Of a stretch of DNA of 64,000 bases, positions 33,073 through 42,806 are shown piece by piece (the first letter of the stretch is position 1; every line of letters begins with the position of its first letter). The position numbers and the translations under genes are program-made. The notes under the pieces were generated by a model. The model was not told the origin of the DNA and searched no databases. It worked only from the letters and a program-made list of their open reading frames with translations. This DNA comes from RYN-428 sp035551995 (lineage in GTDB: Bacteria; Planctomycetota; Phycisphaerae; Tepidisphaerales; Tepidisphaeraceae). The stretch spans positions 28,846 to 92,845 of the forward strand of contig DASZME010000061.1 of assembly GCA_035551995.1 (NCBI GenBank). The letters are read 5' to 3'.

Positions 33073-34196
33073 GGCGATAGTCGCGCGGACTTCAACGCTA
33101 TACCAGAGGGTGAAGAAAAACCATCTACCCCTACCGATGGAATCGACAGGCGTTCGCGGCGGAGCGAAAATATCCAATCAGTCCGCGTACGTCGCGCGAA
33201 CCAATCCAAACAAATCGGAAACATCAAACCGCCGACCCAGACGATGCCGATTACGAACCAGTTGGTCCGCACTCCGCTAATATCCACAATAAGGATGCGT
33301 AAACCGCCGGTGGCAAGCGGATGAGCGAGATAAATCGGCAGCGACCTCGAACCGACGTAACGCAAAACCTTAAACCGCTTATCGCGTGCGAGGCACTTCG
33401 ACAATGCGATCATCCCAGCAACGCCGAATATTGCAAGTAATGGACCTCCGACGACAGATCGATGTGAGACAACTGGGGTGAGCAGACAAAGGATCGTCAT
33501 CGACCCGATGAACCCGCAGATTAAAACGCGACGCGGCAAATCGACCAGGTTCGGCGAAAGGCGCGAACTAAGGAAAAAGCCGGCGGCAACGTATGGCGAG
33601 AATTTGCATGCAAGCCCAAGCTCGCCCCAATGATCTGCCGAGAAAAACGGTTGGAAAAGATAAATCGCAATGCCGGTCAGAGCGATGCCGCCTGGTCGCA
33701 TTCCCATTTTATGAAGAGCAAGAATGAGCACTGAAACGGCAAACAACACATACAAAAACCACAGTTCCCCGAATGGGTGGAATGGCAACATCTTCATCAT
33801 GTCAAAAAAATCAGGTCCCCAATTTGCGTACTTCGCCGCAGCCTGATGGGCCGCGGCTTGAATGATCGACCAGAGCAAACAGGGGAATATTAATGTCTTC
33901 AGACGGTCGAGAACGAAAACCGAAACTTTTTTCTGTACCGATTGACGGAGAAAGAGTCCGGACAGAAAAAAGAGAGTCGGCATTCGAAACGCATACATCA
34001 CTTGAGTGACGTATTCATGCAAGCCGGACATTGGCTTAAGACCGGCTGATTGAAATCCTCCGACGGTGTGGCCGAACACGACGCAAAGAATTGCGATTCC
34101 TTTGGCGTAATCCACCCATTCGAGCCGTCGTTTTTTTGTCGTCGGCCCCGCCGCGAAACTTGTCGCGTCGATGTCCGTTTCAGTTCGTAAAAGCAT
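33069..34196 (-). CDS. Membrane acyltransferase, acyltransferase-3 family
   Basis: This 375-residue protein has about ten hydrophobic helices. It opens RRLEWVDYAKGIAILCVVFGHTVGG, shown in part by the conserved D-x-x-KGI and H of OatA/WecH-type enzymes, and continues MPTLFFLSGLFLRQS. A C-terminal loop has YVGSRSLPIYLAHPLA. It probably O-acetylates the sugar product. It is translationally coupled to the downstream glycosyltransferase through ATGA. Confidence 0.88.
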   Translation of the reverse strand: MLLRTETDIDATSFAAGPTTKKRRLEWVDYAKGIAILCVVFGHTVGGFQSAGLKPMSGLHEYVTQVMYAFRMPTLFFLSGLFLRQSVQKKVSVFVLDRLKTLIFPCLLWSIIQAAAHQAAAKYANWGPDFFDMMKMLPFHPFGELWFLYVLFAVSVLILALHKMGMRPGGIALTGIAIYLFQPFFSADHWGELGLACKFSPYVAAGFFLSSRLSPNLVDLPRRVLICGFIGSMTILCLLTPVVSHRSVVGGPLLAIFGVAGMIALSKCLARDKRFKVLRYVGSRSLPIYLAHPLATGGLRILIVDISGVRTNWFVIGIVWVGGLMFPICLDWFARRTRTDWIFSLRRERLSIPSVGVDGFSSPSGIALKSARLSP

Positions 34197-34254
34197 TCCC
34201 CTGGCGCCAATCTATTAGAATGAGGTGATCACCCCGACCGAACATACCTGAAAA

Positions 34255-34436
34255 TCATTCGATCACCGCGATGGAGATCGGCTCCCCCCCGCCCTTCGTC
34301 GTCTCGAAGTCTATGCGGACATCGCGATTCCCGACTGAATGACTGAATGCCCGAGCCTTCGACAAAACTCATTGATCCAAGAATGGCTAACGATTCGTCA
34401 CCTAAATTAGGCCATTCAGTGAATCGCAGCGTAACT
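34255..34436 (-). pseudogene. Possible remnant continuing the small membrane-anchored ORF
   Basis: Behind the stop of the ORF at 34437-34673 the minus strand still reads protein-like in shifted frames. The first is WEAIEVTLRFTEWPNLGDES; a second shift gives HSVGNRDVRIDFETTKGGG and then ISIAVIE with a stop at 34255. Two +1 frame changes would join them to the upstream ORF. This may be a decayed gene or a chance reading. Confidence 0.25.
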
Positions 34437-34673
34437 TCAATCGCCTCCCAAGCGGATGTCCAGGAACGAATTCGGCGGAGTCGGTGGAGACGCCGGCCTA
34501 ATGACAGACTCGGACGGAATCCGTGTTTCCCTATTCGGCGCGTCGAAATATTTCAAGCCGACGAACATGCATCCGACGACCACGCTTGTTGAAGTTACAA
34601 CGATCGTAATAATCTTCACCCGCCGAATTCGACGTTTATTCTTGTATCGGGTCCTTAACCGGCGCTTTGCCAT
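34437..34673 (-). CDS. Small membrane-anchored protein of unknown function
   Basis: The 78-residue ORF begins with a highly basic stretch (MAKRRLRTRYKNKRRIRRVK). One membrane helix (IITIVVTSTSVVVGCMFVGL) and a Pro-rich tail follow. It looks like a single-pass inner-membrane protein with its C-terminus outside. It lies between an acyltransferase and a GT4 gene within the locus. Protein-like sequence continues in other frames downstream, so it may be the front part of a broken gene. Confidence 0.45.
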   Translation of the reverse strand: MAKRRLRTRYKNKRRIRRVKIITIVVTSTSVVVGCMFVGLKYFDAPNRETRIPSESVIRPASPPTPPNSFLDIRLGGD

Positions 34674-34725
34674 CTGAATTCCGTGAGTCCGAGGTTCGCA
34701 GTAGTCCCGACGGACTTTACTATAT

Positions 34726-35919
34726 TTAATTGGCGATCGGGCTATGTTCTCGATCTAATTTTGGAGAATTTCTGGCATGGCGATCAATCGTAATCGCCTG
34801 CTCATAAACTGAAACGGTTTCTCGCGCCATCCTAGTTAGTGTAAACATTTCATGAAGACGCTTGCTTCCGTTGCACCCCATTGTCGTGGATAACATGTCG
34901 TCAGCGAGAAGATGAAGTATTGCAGAAGCGAGTCTTTCACAGTTGTCGGATGGAACCAATAGCCCTGTTTCGCCGTCCGCAACGATTTCCAAAGGTCCGC
35001 CTGCGTTGGTTGCAATCACTGCTCGGCCATGCGACATCGCCTCCAGCAAAACCAGGCCAAACGGCTCTGCGAGGCTTGGAAGAACGAAAATGTCGCATGC
35101 GGCGAACAAGTCATTCATCCTGGTTTGAAAACCGAGCAGTTGAACGTGGGAGGTAAGTCCCAACGACTCGATTTCCTGTTCCAGTCGAATTCGCTCACTG
35201 CCCTCGCCCGCTATGAGGCAAAAAGCCGCCGGTAGCTTTTGAATGACTAGAGCCATTGCGCGGACAAGCGAGCGAACATTTTTTTCCGGATCAAGCCGTG
35301 CGGCGCAAAATACCAACGGAGTATCATTTGGAAGACCCAGACCTCGTCTTGCATCTTTGCGACTTGGCTTCCTTGACGGCTCGATTTCGCGAACGGCATT
35401 CCGGATCGTCACAATTTTGTCTGCCGCGATATCGCCACGCGCGATCATCTCTTGCCGAACGGCATCGGAAATTGCGATATGTCGAGGCGCGCGGCGTCCG
35501 ATCCAACGGTGAAGGCACGATGAAACCGCTCGTTTGACTCCGGAACGTGAATCTCGACTTGGTTTTAGAAAATGCTGCGTGGCCACCAACACGCCGCGAT
35601 TGGCAATCGTAGTCGCAATGGCGCCCGAGAGCGCGGTGCGCCCGTTGTGCGAATGAATGACGTCGATAAGGTCCGCGTTTAGAAGTCCCACGAGCGTGCG
35701 CACCGCATTCCAATCCCTCAGAGCGCTCTTTTTTATTCCGACAACGGGGACGCCAACTTTCTCAGCCCTCTCCGCAATAGGAGACTGAGTAGGACAACCT
35801 ACCGCCGGCAATATGCCGACGTCGCGCAACCCAACCGCGAGATCGAGCATGTGCCTCTCAGTTCCGGCAAACATGTCGGCGTCGGTGAGCAATAGAACCC
35901 GGAATCTACTGTCGTTCAT
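34726..35919 (-). CDS. Glycosyltransferase family 4
   Basis: This is a GT-B protein of 397 residues. The N-terminal domain has FRVLLLTDADMFAGTERHML (Gly-Thr-Glu loop) and IDVIHSHNGRTAL. The C-terminal domain reads LVFCAARLDPEKNVRSLV, AGEGSERIRLEQEIESLGL and the EX7E motif EPFGLVLLEAMSHG. It probably adds a hexose from a nucleotide sugar during repeat-unit assembly at the inner membrane. It follows the polymerase gene with a 28-base gap. Confidence 0.9.
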   Translation of the reverse strand: MNDSRFRVLLLTDADMFAGTERHMLDLAVGLRDVGILPAVGCPTQSPIAERAEKVGVPVVGIKKSALRDWNAVRTLVGLLNADLIDVIHSHNGRTALSGAIATTIANRGVLVATQHFLKPSRDSRSGVKRAVSSCLHRWIGRRAPRHIAISDAVRQEMIARGDIAADKIVTIRNAVREIEPSRKPSRKDARRGLGLPNDTPLVFCAARLDPEKNVRSLVRAMALVIQKLPAAFCLIAGEGSERIRLEQEIESLGLTSHVQLLGFQTRMNDLFAACDIFVLPSLAEPFGLVLLEAMSHGRAVIATNAGGPLEIVADGETGLLVPSDNCERLASAILHLLADDMLSTTMGCNGSKRLHEMFTLTRMARETVSVYEQAITIDRHARNSPKLDREHSPIAN

Positions 35920-35947
35920 CTAGACATCGACCGCCTATGAAGAAAAG

Positions 35948-37213
35948 CTAGATCGCGGGCGGGAGGCCTGCCATGGGCCGACGCGAAGGAGGGAATTGGG
36001 GTTGATTTGTCATCCTCCCTTTGATTGCGGTACTGGCGGGCGCTACAAATTGCGATACATAGAACGCCCGTGTCGCGATTCCAGCCCCCGCCCACGCGAG
36101 CGTGAGGGCGCCGCGACTCCAGTAGTGATCAACGCATCCATGCACCAGTTTCACCAAAACCAGAGCTCCGCCGATCGCCAGACAAGAAAAACTCCAGCTT
36201 GTTCGAGATAGCGACAAATGCGCCCGCCAAACCATCCGAAGTAACACATAGTGGATCCCCAGGAACGCCAGCAGGCCCACAATTCCCGTCTCCGCCATTG
36301 TCATTAACACGATATTCGTCGCATCGAGTTCCTTGCGAAGCCCGACGCCGGCGCCGAATATCGGATTTTCCTTAAACTTCACGATGGCTATATCAATAAA
36401 CGCCAGGCGCAGTCTGATATTCTCGCGATGCGAATCGAAACCCGTGGCAAAGTCCTTGTTTTCGTTTGGCAACGCCGTCCAACAAATCGCGATCAAAGGT
36501 ATGACTACTGCAAAGAGGCGACCGAGCGTCTTGAAGTCTCGACGCAGGAAAAGTATAAACCCCAGTCCCGCCGTCGCTCCCATCCACGCTCCCCGCGATA
36601 AGGTGATCAACAAAGCGGACGCGACGACGCCCAGGCAACCCAGAAAAATCCGTTTTTTCCGCGCATTTGTCGCGCTCAACCAAAGTTCCGCCGCAACAAC
36701 TGCAATGCACGCGAGGGAGGAGCCAAGGCCATTTTTATTCATTCCATAAACTTGTGGCGAGCCGGAGGCGATGACCGAAAGGCCGAGAAATAGGCCGACG
36801 CAGAGCAGGCCGTAAATCGCAGGTCTGAGGGCCTCCAACCCTCGTCCGAAGCTCGAAAATACGATCACGTCGAACAGAAAATAAGGAACCATTTGCGCAA
36901 AGGAAAGGATAGTCGCGTCACCCCGCCAATCCGTAATCGACGAGACCGCGCAAATGAGCAAATATACAACAATCGGCATTCCCAAAGGACCCCACCGAAT
37001 GGATTGGCGCGACGAGATGCGCTGGATGCAAAAGACGACGAACGCGATAAGCACATTGAGATCCGCCAACGTCATCTTAAACGGCAGGCTTGGCAATGAA
37101 CGCTGAACCGGCGCGACTGCAAAACAGAGGCAAAGCGCCGCCCGAGGCTTAGTCGCGGCGATCCATGCGAACACGAAAAGATATATTACCCCCAAAAAAT
37201 AATAGTAATTCAT
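35948..37213 (-). CDS. O-antigen ligase / Wzy-type polymerase family membrane protein
   Basis: This 421-residue protein has about eleven hydrophobic segments. A large hydrophilic loop after residue 250 carries RLAFIDIAIVKFKENPIFGA, the Wzy_C-type pattern (N-P-x-x-G-x-G) of O-antigen ligases and polymerases, followed by MTMAETGIVGLLAFLG. As the only such protein in the locus it is the best candidate for the polymerase that joins repeat units in the periplasm. Its ATG overlaps the stop of the upstream GT2 gene (ATGA). Confidence 0.85.
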   Translation of the reverse strand: MNYYYFLGVIYLFVFAWIAATKPRAALCLCFAVAPVQRSLPSLPFKMTLADLNVLIAFVVFCIQRISSRQSIRWGPLGMPIVVYLLICAVSSITDWRGDATILSFAQMVPYFLFDVIVFSSFGRGLEALRPAIYGLLCVGLFLGLSVIASGSPQVYGMNKNGLGSSLACIAVVAAELWLSATNARKKRIFLGCLGVVASALLITLSRGAWMGATAGLGFILFLRRDFKTLGRLFAVVIPLIAICWTALPNENKDFATGFDSHRENIRLRLAFIDIAIVKFKENPIFGAGVGLRKELDATNIVLMTMAETGIVGLLAFLGIHYVLLRMVWRAHLSLSRTSWSFSCLAIGGALVLVKLVHGCVDHYWSRGALTLAWAGAGIATRAFYVSQFVAPASTAIKGRMTNQPQFPPSRRPMAGLPPAI

Positions 37214-38181
37214 GCTATAGCCCGATGGTCCGAATGAACGGCGATCTCACGCCAATAAGTCAGTTGTCGTGAGAGAAGGGCAATGTGGAGTTTCACCTTC
37301 TGAGAGGCGAGCCAGCGCTGACGAGGTATTGCAAGCCAGACGATCAGCCATACAACTGCGCGAATTGAGCACCCGCACACCATCGCGGCGCGGAGCAACA
37401 GCAAGCCGATCCGCCCATGGTGTTTTAATTCGTAGCGGTCGAGACTGTCGAAGAAATGGCGATTGAAGGCGGCGGGGTTTCCGGCTCCGCTGGCGCCGCC
37501 CAGGTGTTTGACGCGCGCCGCCGGGGTAAAAGCGATCTCCCAGCCCTTGCTACGCATGCGACGCTGCCAGTCCGCTTCTTCGCTGTACATGAAGAACCGC
37601 TCATCAAACCCGCCGACAGCTTCATATGCCTCGCGGCGTACCAGCATACAGGCGCCGATGACCCAGTCCACGAAGCGTTCCCGGTCGTGCGCCCACTTGC
37701 GATAGTCTCCAAGTCGGCTCGTATGCGGCAGCACCTTCGCCAACCAAAGATTTTCGATCCAGGCCCGCACGGGCGTGGGAAAGGGGAAACAAGAAATTTG
37801 CAACGAACCGTCCGCGTTGAGCAGCATGGGTCCGACGACGCCAACGCGCGGGCTTTGCCCGATAAACTCGATCAAGGCGTCTATCGCGCCGAATTCCACG
37901 AATGCGTCACTGTTGAGAAGAAGCAGGTATTTACCGCGTGCGACATCCATCGCCAGATTGTTGGCCGCGCCGAAACCGGCGTTACGACCATTTGAAATGA
38001 TCCGAACGTCCGGGAAATCCCGGCCAATTGCTGCGACAGATCCGTCTATAGATCCATTGTCGACTATGAAGACTTCCGCGCTCACCGCGCCAAGGTCGGC
38101 ATAGAGAGTTTGTAGACAATCGAGCGTCATGTCGCGCGTATTAAAGCTCACGATGATGATGGAGAGCAGCGGATCAGGCAT
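37210..38181 (-). CDS. Glycosyltransferase family 2, rhamnosyltransferase-like
   Basis: This 323-residue GT-A protein begins LLSIIIVSFNTRDMTLDCL and has VFIVDNGSIDGS, NAGFGAANNLAM and LLLLNSDAF in the position of the DXD motif. It then has GACMLVRREAYEAVGGFDE and EEADWQRRMRSKGW. This pattern is typical of WbbL-like rhamnosyltransferases. A hydrophobic stretch near residues 265-285 suggests membrane association. It is coupled to the polymerase gene by ATGA. Confidence 0.9.
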   Translation of the reverse strand: MPDPLLSIIIVSFNTRDMTLDCLQTLYADLGAVSAEVFIVDNGSIDGSVAAIGRDFPDVRIISNGRNAGFGAANNLAMDVARGKYLLLLNSDAFVEFGAIDALIEFIGQSPRVGVVGPMLLNADGSLQISCFPFPTPVRAWIENLWLAKVLPHTSRLGDYRKWAHDRERFVDWVIGACMLVRREAYEAVGGFDERFFMYSEEADWQRRMRSKGWEIAFTPAARVKHLGGASGAGNPAAFNRHFFDSLDRYELKHHGRIGLLLLRAAMVCGCSIRAVVWLIVWLAIPRQRWLASQKVKLHIALLSRQLTYWREIAVHSDHRAIA

Positions 38182-38241
38182 TGCGCCGGTTCTCGTTATT
38201 GACGCCGAATGATGCTATTCACTGACCGACCGGGCGATAAC

Positions 38242-39462
38242 TCATACCGGCACTTCGTTGATCGTCCGATTGGCGGCCTGGGGGGAATATTCAGGCGACT
38301 TCCTTGCGATGCTTTCTTCGATCACGGCTTCGATTTGATCCAAGCGATCGTGCCACGAATGCCGTTTAGCCTCAGCCTGCCGCAAACCCGCCGTCATCGC
38401 GTCTTCGCTCAATGCGCTATATGCCGCCGAAACGAATTCCTCGACATCGCGAGCGATGCGCACCAATTGTGGGTAATCACGAAAACCGGCAACATCCGTC
38501 GACACGATCGGCTTCCCCGCCGCCAGGTACTCCCAAAGCTTAATCGGGTTTAAACTTTCCGTAAACGGCGTGGCCTTATGCGGCACGATGCACGCGTCGA
38601 ATGCCCGCATATAGTCTGGCAGTCGAGAATAAGGCACGGCGCCCGCCAGAAACAGGTTCGGAAGATCGAGTTTGGCCTTGTCCGGGGCCAATAAATGACA
38701 GGGCCCGATCAGCACAATCGAGCCGTTCCAGTTTTTCGCCACTGACTTGAGCAAATCCACGTCCACTCGATCCGGATGAATCGTTCCGGTATATCCCAAG
38801 ATCGGCCTCGGCCAGCGCTCGGCTTCGTAAGGCAACGCTCCCTCTCCGCCGCTCACATATCGATAATGTTCGGCATCAACCCCATTCGGGACCAAATAAA
38901 GGTGTCGTGCGGTCCGCGACTTGATCTCGAAAAGCCGCTGCGAGCAAACGATCACAGCATCCGCCCGCCGAGAGAGTTCGTCGTCCTGCATCCGAACGAT
39001 TTGCGTGGCCGCCGGAGACTGTGTGAGCGCGGTCCAGTCGTCCGTGATATCGTAGATGACTGCAACTTCGTCCATTTTTCCTGCCATATGGGTCGCCCAG
39101 TGCGGATTGAGCCACAACAGCGGATGTTCGATTTCCAGTCGCCGCGCCACCTTGATCACATGCGCGCGCGTCATGGCCTCATTTAGCCGACGGCCGGCGG
39201 TGAATGTGTTGGGCGCCAATTTCAACGGCTGGGTGACGGTGATATTTGGATATTGTGGAACCGTCCATGTGCGCGGACCGCGAAGGGCTGATGGGCAACC
39301 TCTCCGAATAGCGTTGGTCACATCCATCGGAGGGACGACGAATACTATTTTCCGTTCCGGATGGCGTTCGGCATAACCTGCGCAAAGGAACTGATTCCGC
39401 CGCCATACTTCGTCCCAATTTTCCATCGAGACGAAGAGGATGTCATGACCTGACTTACTCAT
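38242..39462 (-). CDS. Glycosyltransferase, TuaH-like GT-B
   Basis: From the ATG at 39462, which overlaps the upstream stop as ATGA, the protein is 406 residues. It begins HDILFVSMENWDEVWRRNQF and carries VIYDITDDWTAL and VVPNG-like LVPNGVDAEHY. The C-terminal domain starts ILGYTGTIHPDRVDVDLL and has NPIKLWEYLAAGKPIVST. This matches TuaH-type transferases in style. The gene at 55884-57050 is a diverged paralogue with the same NP-x-KL-x-x-Y motif. Confidence 0.85.
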   Translation of the reverse strand: MSKSGHDILFVSMENWDEVWRRNQFLCAGYAERHPERKIVFVVPPMDVTNAIRRGCPSALRGPRTWTVPQYPNITVTQPLKLAPNTFTAGRRLNEAMTRAHVIKVARRLEIEHPLLWLNPHWATHMAGKMDEVAVIYDITDDWTALTQSPAATQIVRMQDDELSRRADAVIVCSQRLFEIKSRTARHLYLVPNGVDAEHYRYVSGGEGALPYEAERWPRPILGYTGTIHPDRVDVDLLKSVAKNWNGSIVLIGPCHLLAPDKAKLDLPNLFLAGAVPYSRLPDYMRAFDACIVPHKATPFTESLNPIKLWEYLAAGKPIVSTDVAGFRDYPQLVRIARDVEEFVSAAYSALSEDAMTAGLRQAEAKRHSWHDRLDQIEAVIEESIARKSPEYSPQAANRTINEVPV

Positions 39463-40403
39463 GTGTGCGGTGAAGCCTTTAGCCGGCGCCGCCACGGCAG
39501 CGGCGATCCAAGCGTTGCCCACCCCCTGCCGCTGAGACGACCCAGCGCCCGTTCGGGCGCTCGGGTCGCCAGATAGCTCGGCGCGTTATGCGAGAACTGA
39601 CCTGGTCGGATTGTTGTCGGCGTCACTTCTATCCCCAGCGGCGTCATGTCGAGTCCGAAAAGCGAATATCCGGCATCTTCCAATAGCTGAGTCACTTCGG
39701 TGGGATATGGCCGCCATTCCTCAAATACGATGTCACGAATTGCTCCGGATTTAAGCATTGTTCCGGCGCCGCGAAGAACATTAATTTCGTGCCCCTCCAC
39801 ATCCAGTTTCATGATGTCCACCTTCTGCCCCGGTTCCAGAAGGTTCTCAAGCCGTTGAGTCGGCGCCTGCAGTTCGTTCGCACCGCCAATGCCCGCTCCA
39901 ATCGAAGTCGTTCCCCGGTTTTTCTCGAAGTGCGCCGAGGTTAACAGCTTGGCGAATCCCGTTTTATCCGAAAGGGCTAATTTATGCGTACATATCCGCC
40001 CAATCCGGCGGCACGTCTGCCATGACGCAACATTTTCATGAAGCTCGCCAAATACCGCGGGATGAGGTTCAAATGCGTCTACGCGCCCCTTCTCTCCGAC
40101 GCGCGCCGCCAAGAGCGACGTCATATATCCGATATTCGCTCCGACATCGAGGGCGGCGCTGCCGTGGTCCAGCAATCTCCAGAGAGTTTCGCTCACGCAC
40201 AGGTCATAGACTCCCGACCGAATTATTTCGGCGCCAATCACATCGTCAGGCCGACACCGAAGCGACAGGCCCCAGGGAAGCAGTGTTTGCACTGTCCCGC
40301 ACATGGCGCGGGTCATTCCAAGTTTCGTCTTGAGCCGGCGCGCGAGTTGCCGGGGACGGAAATAATAATAAGGCTTGTTCAACAGGGTGCGGAGACTAAG
40401 CAC
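39459..40403 (-). CDS. FkbM-family methyltransferase
   Basis: This 314-residue protein has the FkbM SAM-binding segment SAALDVGANIGYMTSLLAAR and VDAFEPHPAVF. The later IMKLDVEGHEINVLRGA is the diagnostic D-V-E-G-x-E motif. FkbM proteins O-methylate sugars and other hydroxyls. Here it most likely methylates a sugar of the polysaccharide, possibly capping it. Its start overlaps the end of the upstream GT4 gene by 8 bases. Confidence 0.9.
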   Translation of the reverse strand: MLSLRTLLNKPYYYFRPRQLARRLKTKLGMTRAMCGTVQTLLPWGLSLRCRPDDVIGAEIIRSGVYDLCVSETLWRLLDHGSAALDVGANIGYMTSLLAARVGEKGRVDAFEPHPAVFGELHENVASWQTCRRIGRICTHKLALSDKTGFAKLLTSAHFEKNRGTTSIGAGIGGANELQAPTQRLENLLEPGQKVDIMKLDVEGHEINVLRGAGTMLKSGAIRDIVFEEWRPYPTEVTQLLEDAGYSLFGLDMTPLGIEVTPTTIRPGQFSHNAPSYLATRAPERALGRLSGRGWATLGSPLPWRRRLKASPHT

Positions 40404-41526
40404 GATTGCCTCTACCCAGCGTCACGAGGGCATCCAATGTCGCCTTTGCACTGTGATCCAGCGGGTATGCTTCAATCCGATTCCTTCCACTTTCGATAAG
40501 TTGCGACCGAAGGTCAATGTCGCACTCCACCCGCTCGAAAGCGTCCGCCAGCGCGGCGGCGTCATCCAGCGGCACTCTTACCGCTGCATCTCCGGCAACC
40601 TCGCGGAAGACCGGGATGTCGGACACGATCACTGGTACGCCATATGCCATTGCTTCAAGAATTGGCCGGCCAAATCCTTCGTAGCGGGACGTGTAAACCA
40701 TCAACCGGGCATGGCGATACAAATACCGCAACTCTGCATCTGACACATACCCGAGTCGAAGCACCCTTCCTCGGAGCGAACCGATGGCTGCGATCGTTTG
40801 TGCAATCGGCGTCTCTTGCGAGTAGAGATCGCCAGCGATGACCAGGTAAATGGGACGATCGACCGGACGTCGGTTCGCAAAGGCCGCGAAACCTTGCAAC
40901 GCCTGCCGCCAGTTCTTATGCGCGCCGCCGGGATTAACAAGAAGAAAGAAAACGGCGCCTGATGGCAACATGTTCGGTCGAACGGCCGGCGCGGCGGGAT
41001 CGGACGTCTGCAGGCCATTCGACGCGACGACAATCCGGTGCGGCGAAAGTTTAAAAAGCTTGATAATCTCCTCCTTTACAGTCTGAGAAACGGTGATAAT
41101 CCGACCGAATCGACGGATGTGCCGGGCCGTCCGGGCGCGGAGCGCCAAGGCATCGTCTACGCCATACATCGACGGATATAAGTGGCGTCCGTTGTCGTGT
41201 ACGAGAGCGGCGATCGGCGCCGAAACCGCCACCCGCATCGGCGAGTCTTCATTGTACATCCGATAGTACACGCGACTGCCGGTCCGAAGGATCTCGAACG
41301 GAATTGACAGGTGGGACCTCACCCGGCCCGGATGCCTGTGAGCAACGATATTCGGTTTGGCGGCCAATGTCGTCAGCCGGTCGTTCCAGCACTCCCAGCC
41401 AAAATGAAGGTGAAAAGTATGTTCGCGGCCCAGATCCGCCATTCGGTCAATGATCTCGTAGACATAAAATTGCTCACCGCGCCAATTCGGCTTCTGAAGG
41501 GCCCGAGCATCCACATAGAAATTCAT
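40396..41526 (-). CDS. Glycosyltransferase family 4
   Basis: From MNFYVDARALQKPNWRGEQF (start 41526) the protein is 376 residues. This N-terminus is typical of mannosyl- and rhamnosyl-type GT4 enzymes. The C-terminal domain shows FLLVNPGGAHKNWRQALQG, LRLGYVSDAELRYLYRHA and EX7E in EGFGRPILEAMAYG. A longer frame upstream adds nine residues without family character. It probably acts at the cytoplasmic face of the inner membrane. Confidence 0.9.
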   Translation of the reverse strand: MNFYVDARALQKPNWRGEQFYVYEIIDRMADLGREHTFHLHFGWECWNDRLTTLAAKPNIVAHRHPGRVRSHLSIPFEILRTGSRVYYRMYNEDSPMRVAVSAPIAALVHDNGRHLYPSMYGVDDALALRARTARHIRRFGRIITVSQTVKEEIIKLFKLSPHRIVVASNGLQTSDPAAPAVRPNMLPSGAVFFLLVNPGGAHKNWRQALQGFAAFANRRPVDRPIYLVIAGDLYSQETPIAQTIAAIGSLRGRVLRLGYVSDAELRYLYRHARLMVYTSRYEGFGRPILEAMAYGVPVIVSDIPVFREVAGDAAVRVPLDDAAALADAFERVECDIDLRSQLIESGRNRIEAYPLDHSAKATLDALVTLGRGNRA

Positions 41527-41599
41527 GGAAAATACTTCAGTTGCTTTGCACACTCAAAAAACGCGGCAAGCGGCAACGTAGGTCTTTGACGTTGAAGCG

Positions 41600-42781
41600 C
41601 TAAAGCAGTGACTCGACGAGAATTTTATATTGCCTCTCCCATGAGACCAAATGTGCCTGCTCTCGCGCCCTATGTCCCCAGGTTTGTCGCAGCTCCACAT
41701 TATCCAGCAACATGCCCAAATGGGCCGCCAACATATCGGCGTCCGGTGGGTCAAAGTACAGGATGGCTTGTCCTCCCACCTCCGGAATCCCGCCCTTTCT
41801 TGATGCGATGGTCGCCAACCCGCTGGCCAGCGCCTCCGGCACAGTGAGCGACACTGGCTCATTCCATGTCGAAGGGGCGCAGAAAATCGATGCCGCCTGA
41901 TATTCATCAACCACTCTCGCCCGATCGACAAATGGCTGAAACACCACGGCATCTCCCATCGGCGCCGCGAGGCGGCGAAGCTCTTCTTCGTATGGCGTCA
42001 GCCTATCAGTCGCCGAAAACCCGCTACTGCCGACAATCCGCACGATAAATCGCCTACCTCCGCCATAGAGCTTCCCCGCCGCTTTGAGCAAAAGATCCGG
42101 CCCCTTTTCCGGAATCACCCGCCCTACGAACAGCACGATGGGAACTCCGCTCATCCGTTTGCCGGTATCGGGCCGAAAGCGCTCAATGTCCGCCCCGTTA
42201 TGAACCACACGAATTTTTTTCCCGAGGTCTTGCGAGCCGCCGAGCCGTCCGCGCAAATCACCTGCAACATACTCACTGCAACAAATCACCCTGTCCGCCG
42301 CGCGGACGATTCCCTGTGTCTCGCGATCACAATAGGTCCGGAACAACTCGTTATTTGCCCAGAGACACACCCTGGCCGCCGGATGCTCTTGCCGAAAGAG
42401 CGGTATCGCCACCGGATCATTATGAATGAAAATCAGCCCGTCGAATCCCTTTGGCATCGCATCGCAGGCCGAACGGTAGGCCTCCCGTCCAAAAACACGC
42501 GGCAGGCGCAATCGTCCCAACACGGCATCCGCGGCCTTCCGCCGCTTGCTGGCACGATGTGCCGGTTGAACCTCGATACATTCGCCGACAGGATAATCGT
42601 GGCGAGTGCCGCGAGCGACGACGATCCTGGTGCGGCGACCGTGGCCGGCATGTATGCGCGTCATCTCATAGATGATCGTCATGATCGCGCTGCCTGTCGC
42701 CGGCGAATAATGATCGCCAAGTGTGGGAACGTGTACGAAATCGAGGACGCGCGATATGAATGCACGGACTGGCATAGTCAA
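41600..42781 (-). CDS. Glycosyltransferase family 4
   Basis: This 393-residue GT-B protein has an N-terminal HVPTLGDHYSPATGSAIMTI and a conserved CLWANNELFRTYC. The donor domain has IVLFVGRVIPEKGPDLLLKA and EX7E in EPVSLTVPEALASG, followed by SRKGGIPEVGGQA. In layout it resembles the protein encoded at 51015-52256 (acceptor-domain segment WxxNE). The sugar is not deducible. Confidence 0.9.
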   Translation of the reverse strand: MTMPVRAFISRVLDFVHVPTLGDHYSPATGSAIMTIIYEMTRIHAGHGRRTRIVVARGTRHDYPVGECIEVQPAHRASKRRKAADAVLGRLRLPRVFGREAYRSACDAMPKGFDGLIFIHNDPVAIPLFRQEHPAARVCLWANNELFRTYCDRETQGIVRAADRVICCSEYVAGDLRGRLGGSQDLGKKIRVVHNGADIERFRPDTGKRMSGVPIVLFVGRVIPEKGPDLLLKAAGKLYGGGRRFIVRIVGSSGFSATDRLTPYEEELRRLAAPMGDAVVFQPFVDRARVVDEYQAASIFCAPSTWNEPVSLTVPEALASGLATIASRKGGIPEVGGQAILYFDPPDADMLAAHLGMLLDNVELRQTWGHRAREQAHLVSWERQYKILVESLL

Positions 42782-42806
42782 CGGTTACGGCGCGTGCCTC
42801 GCCACT

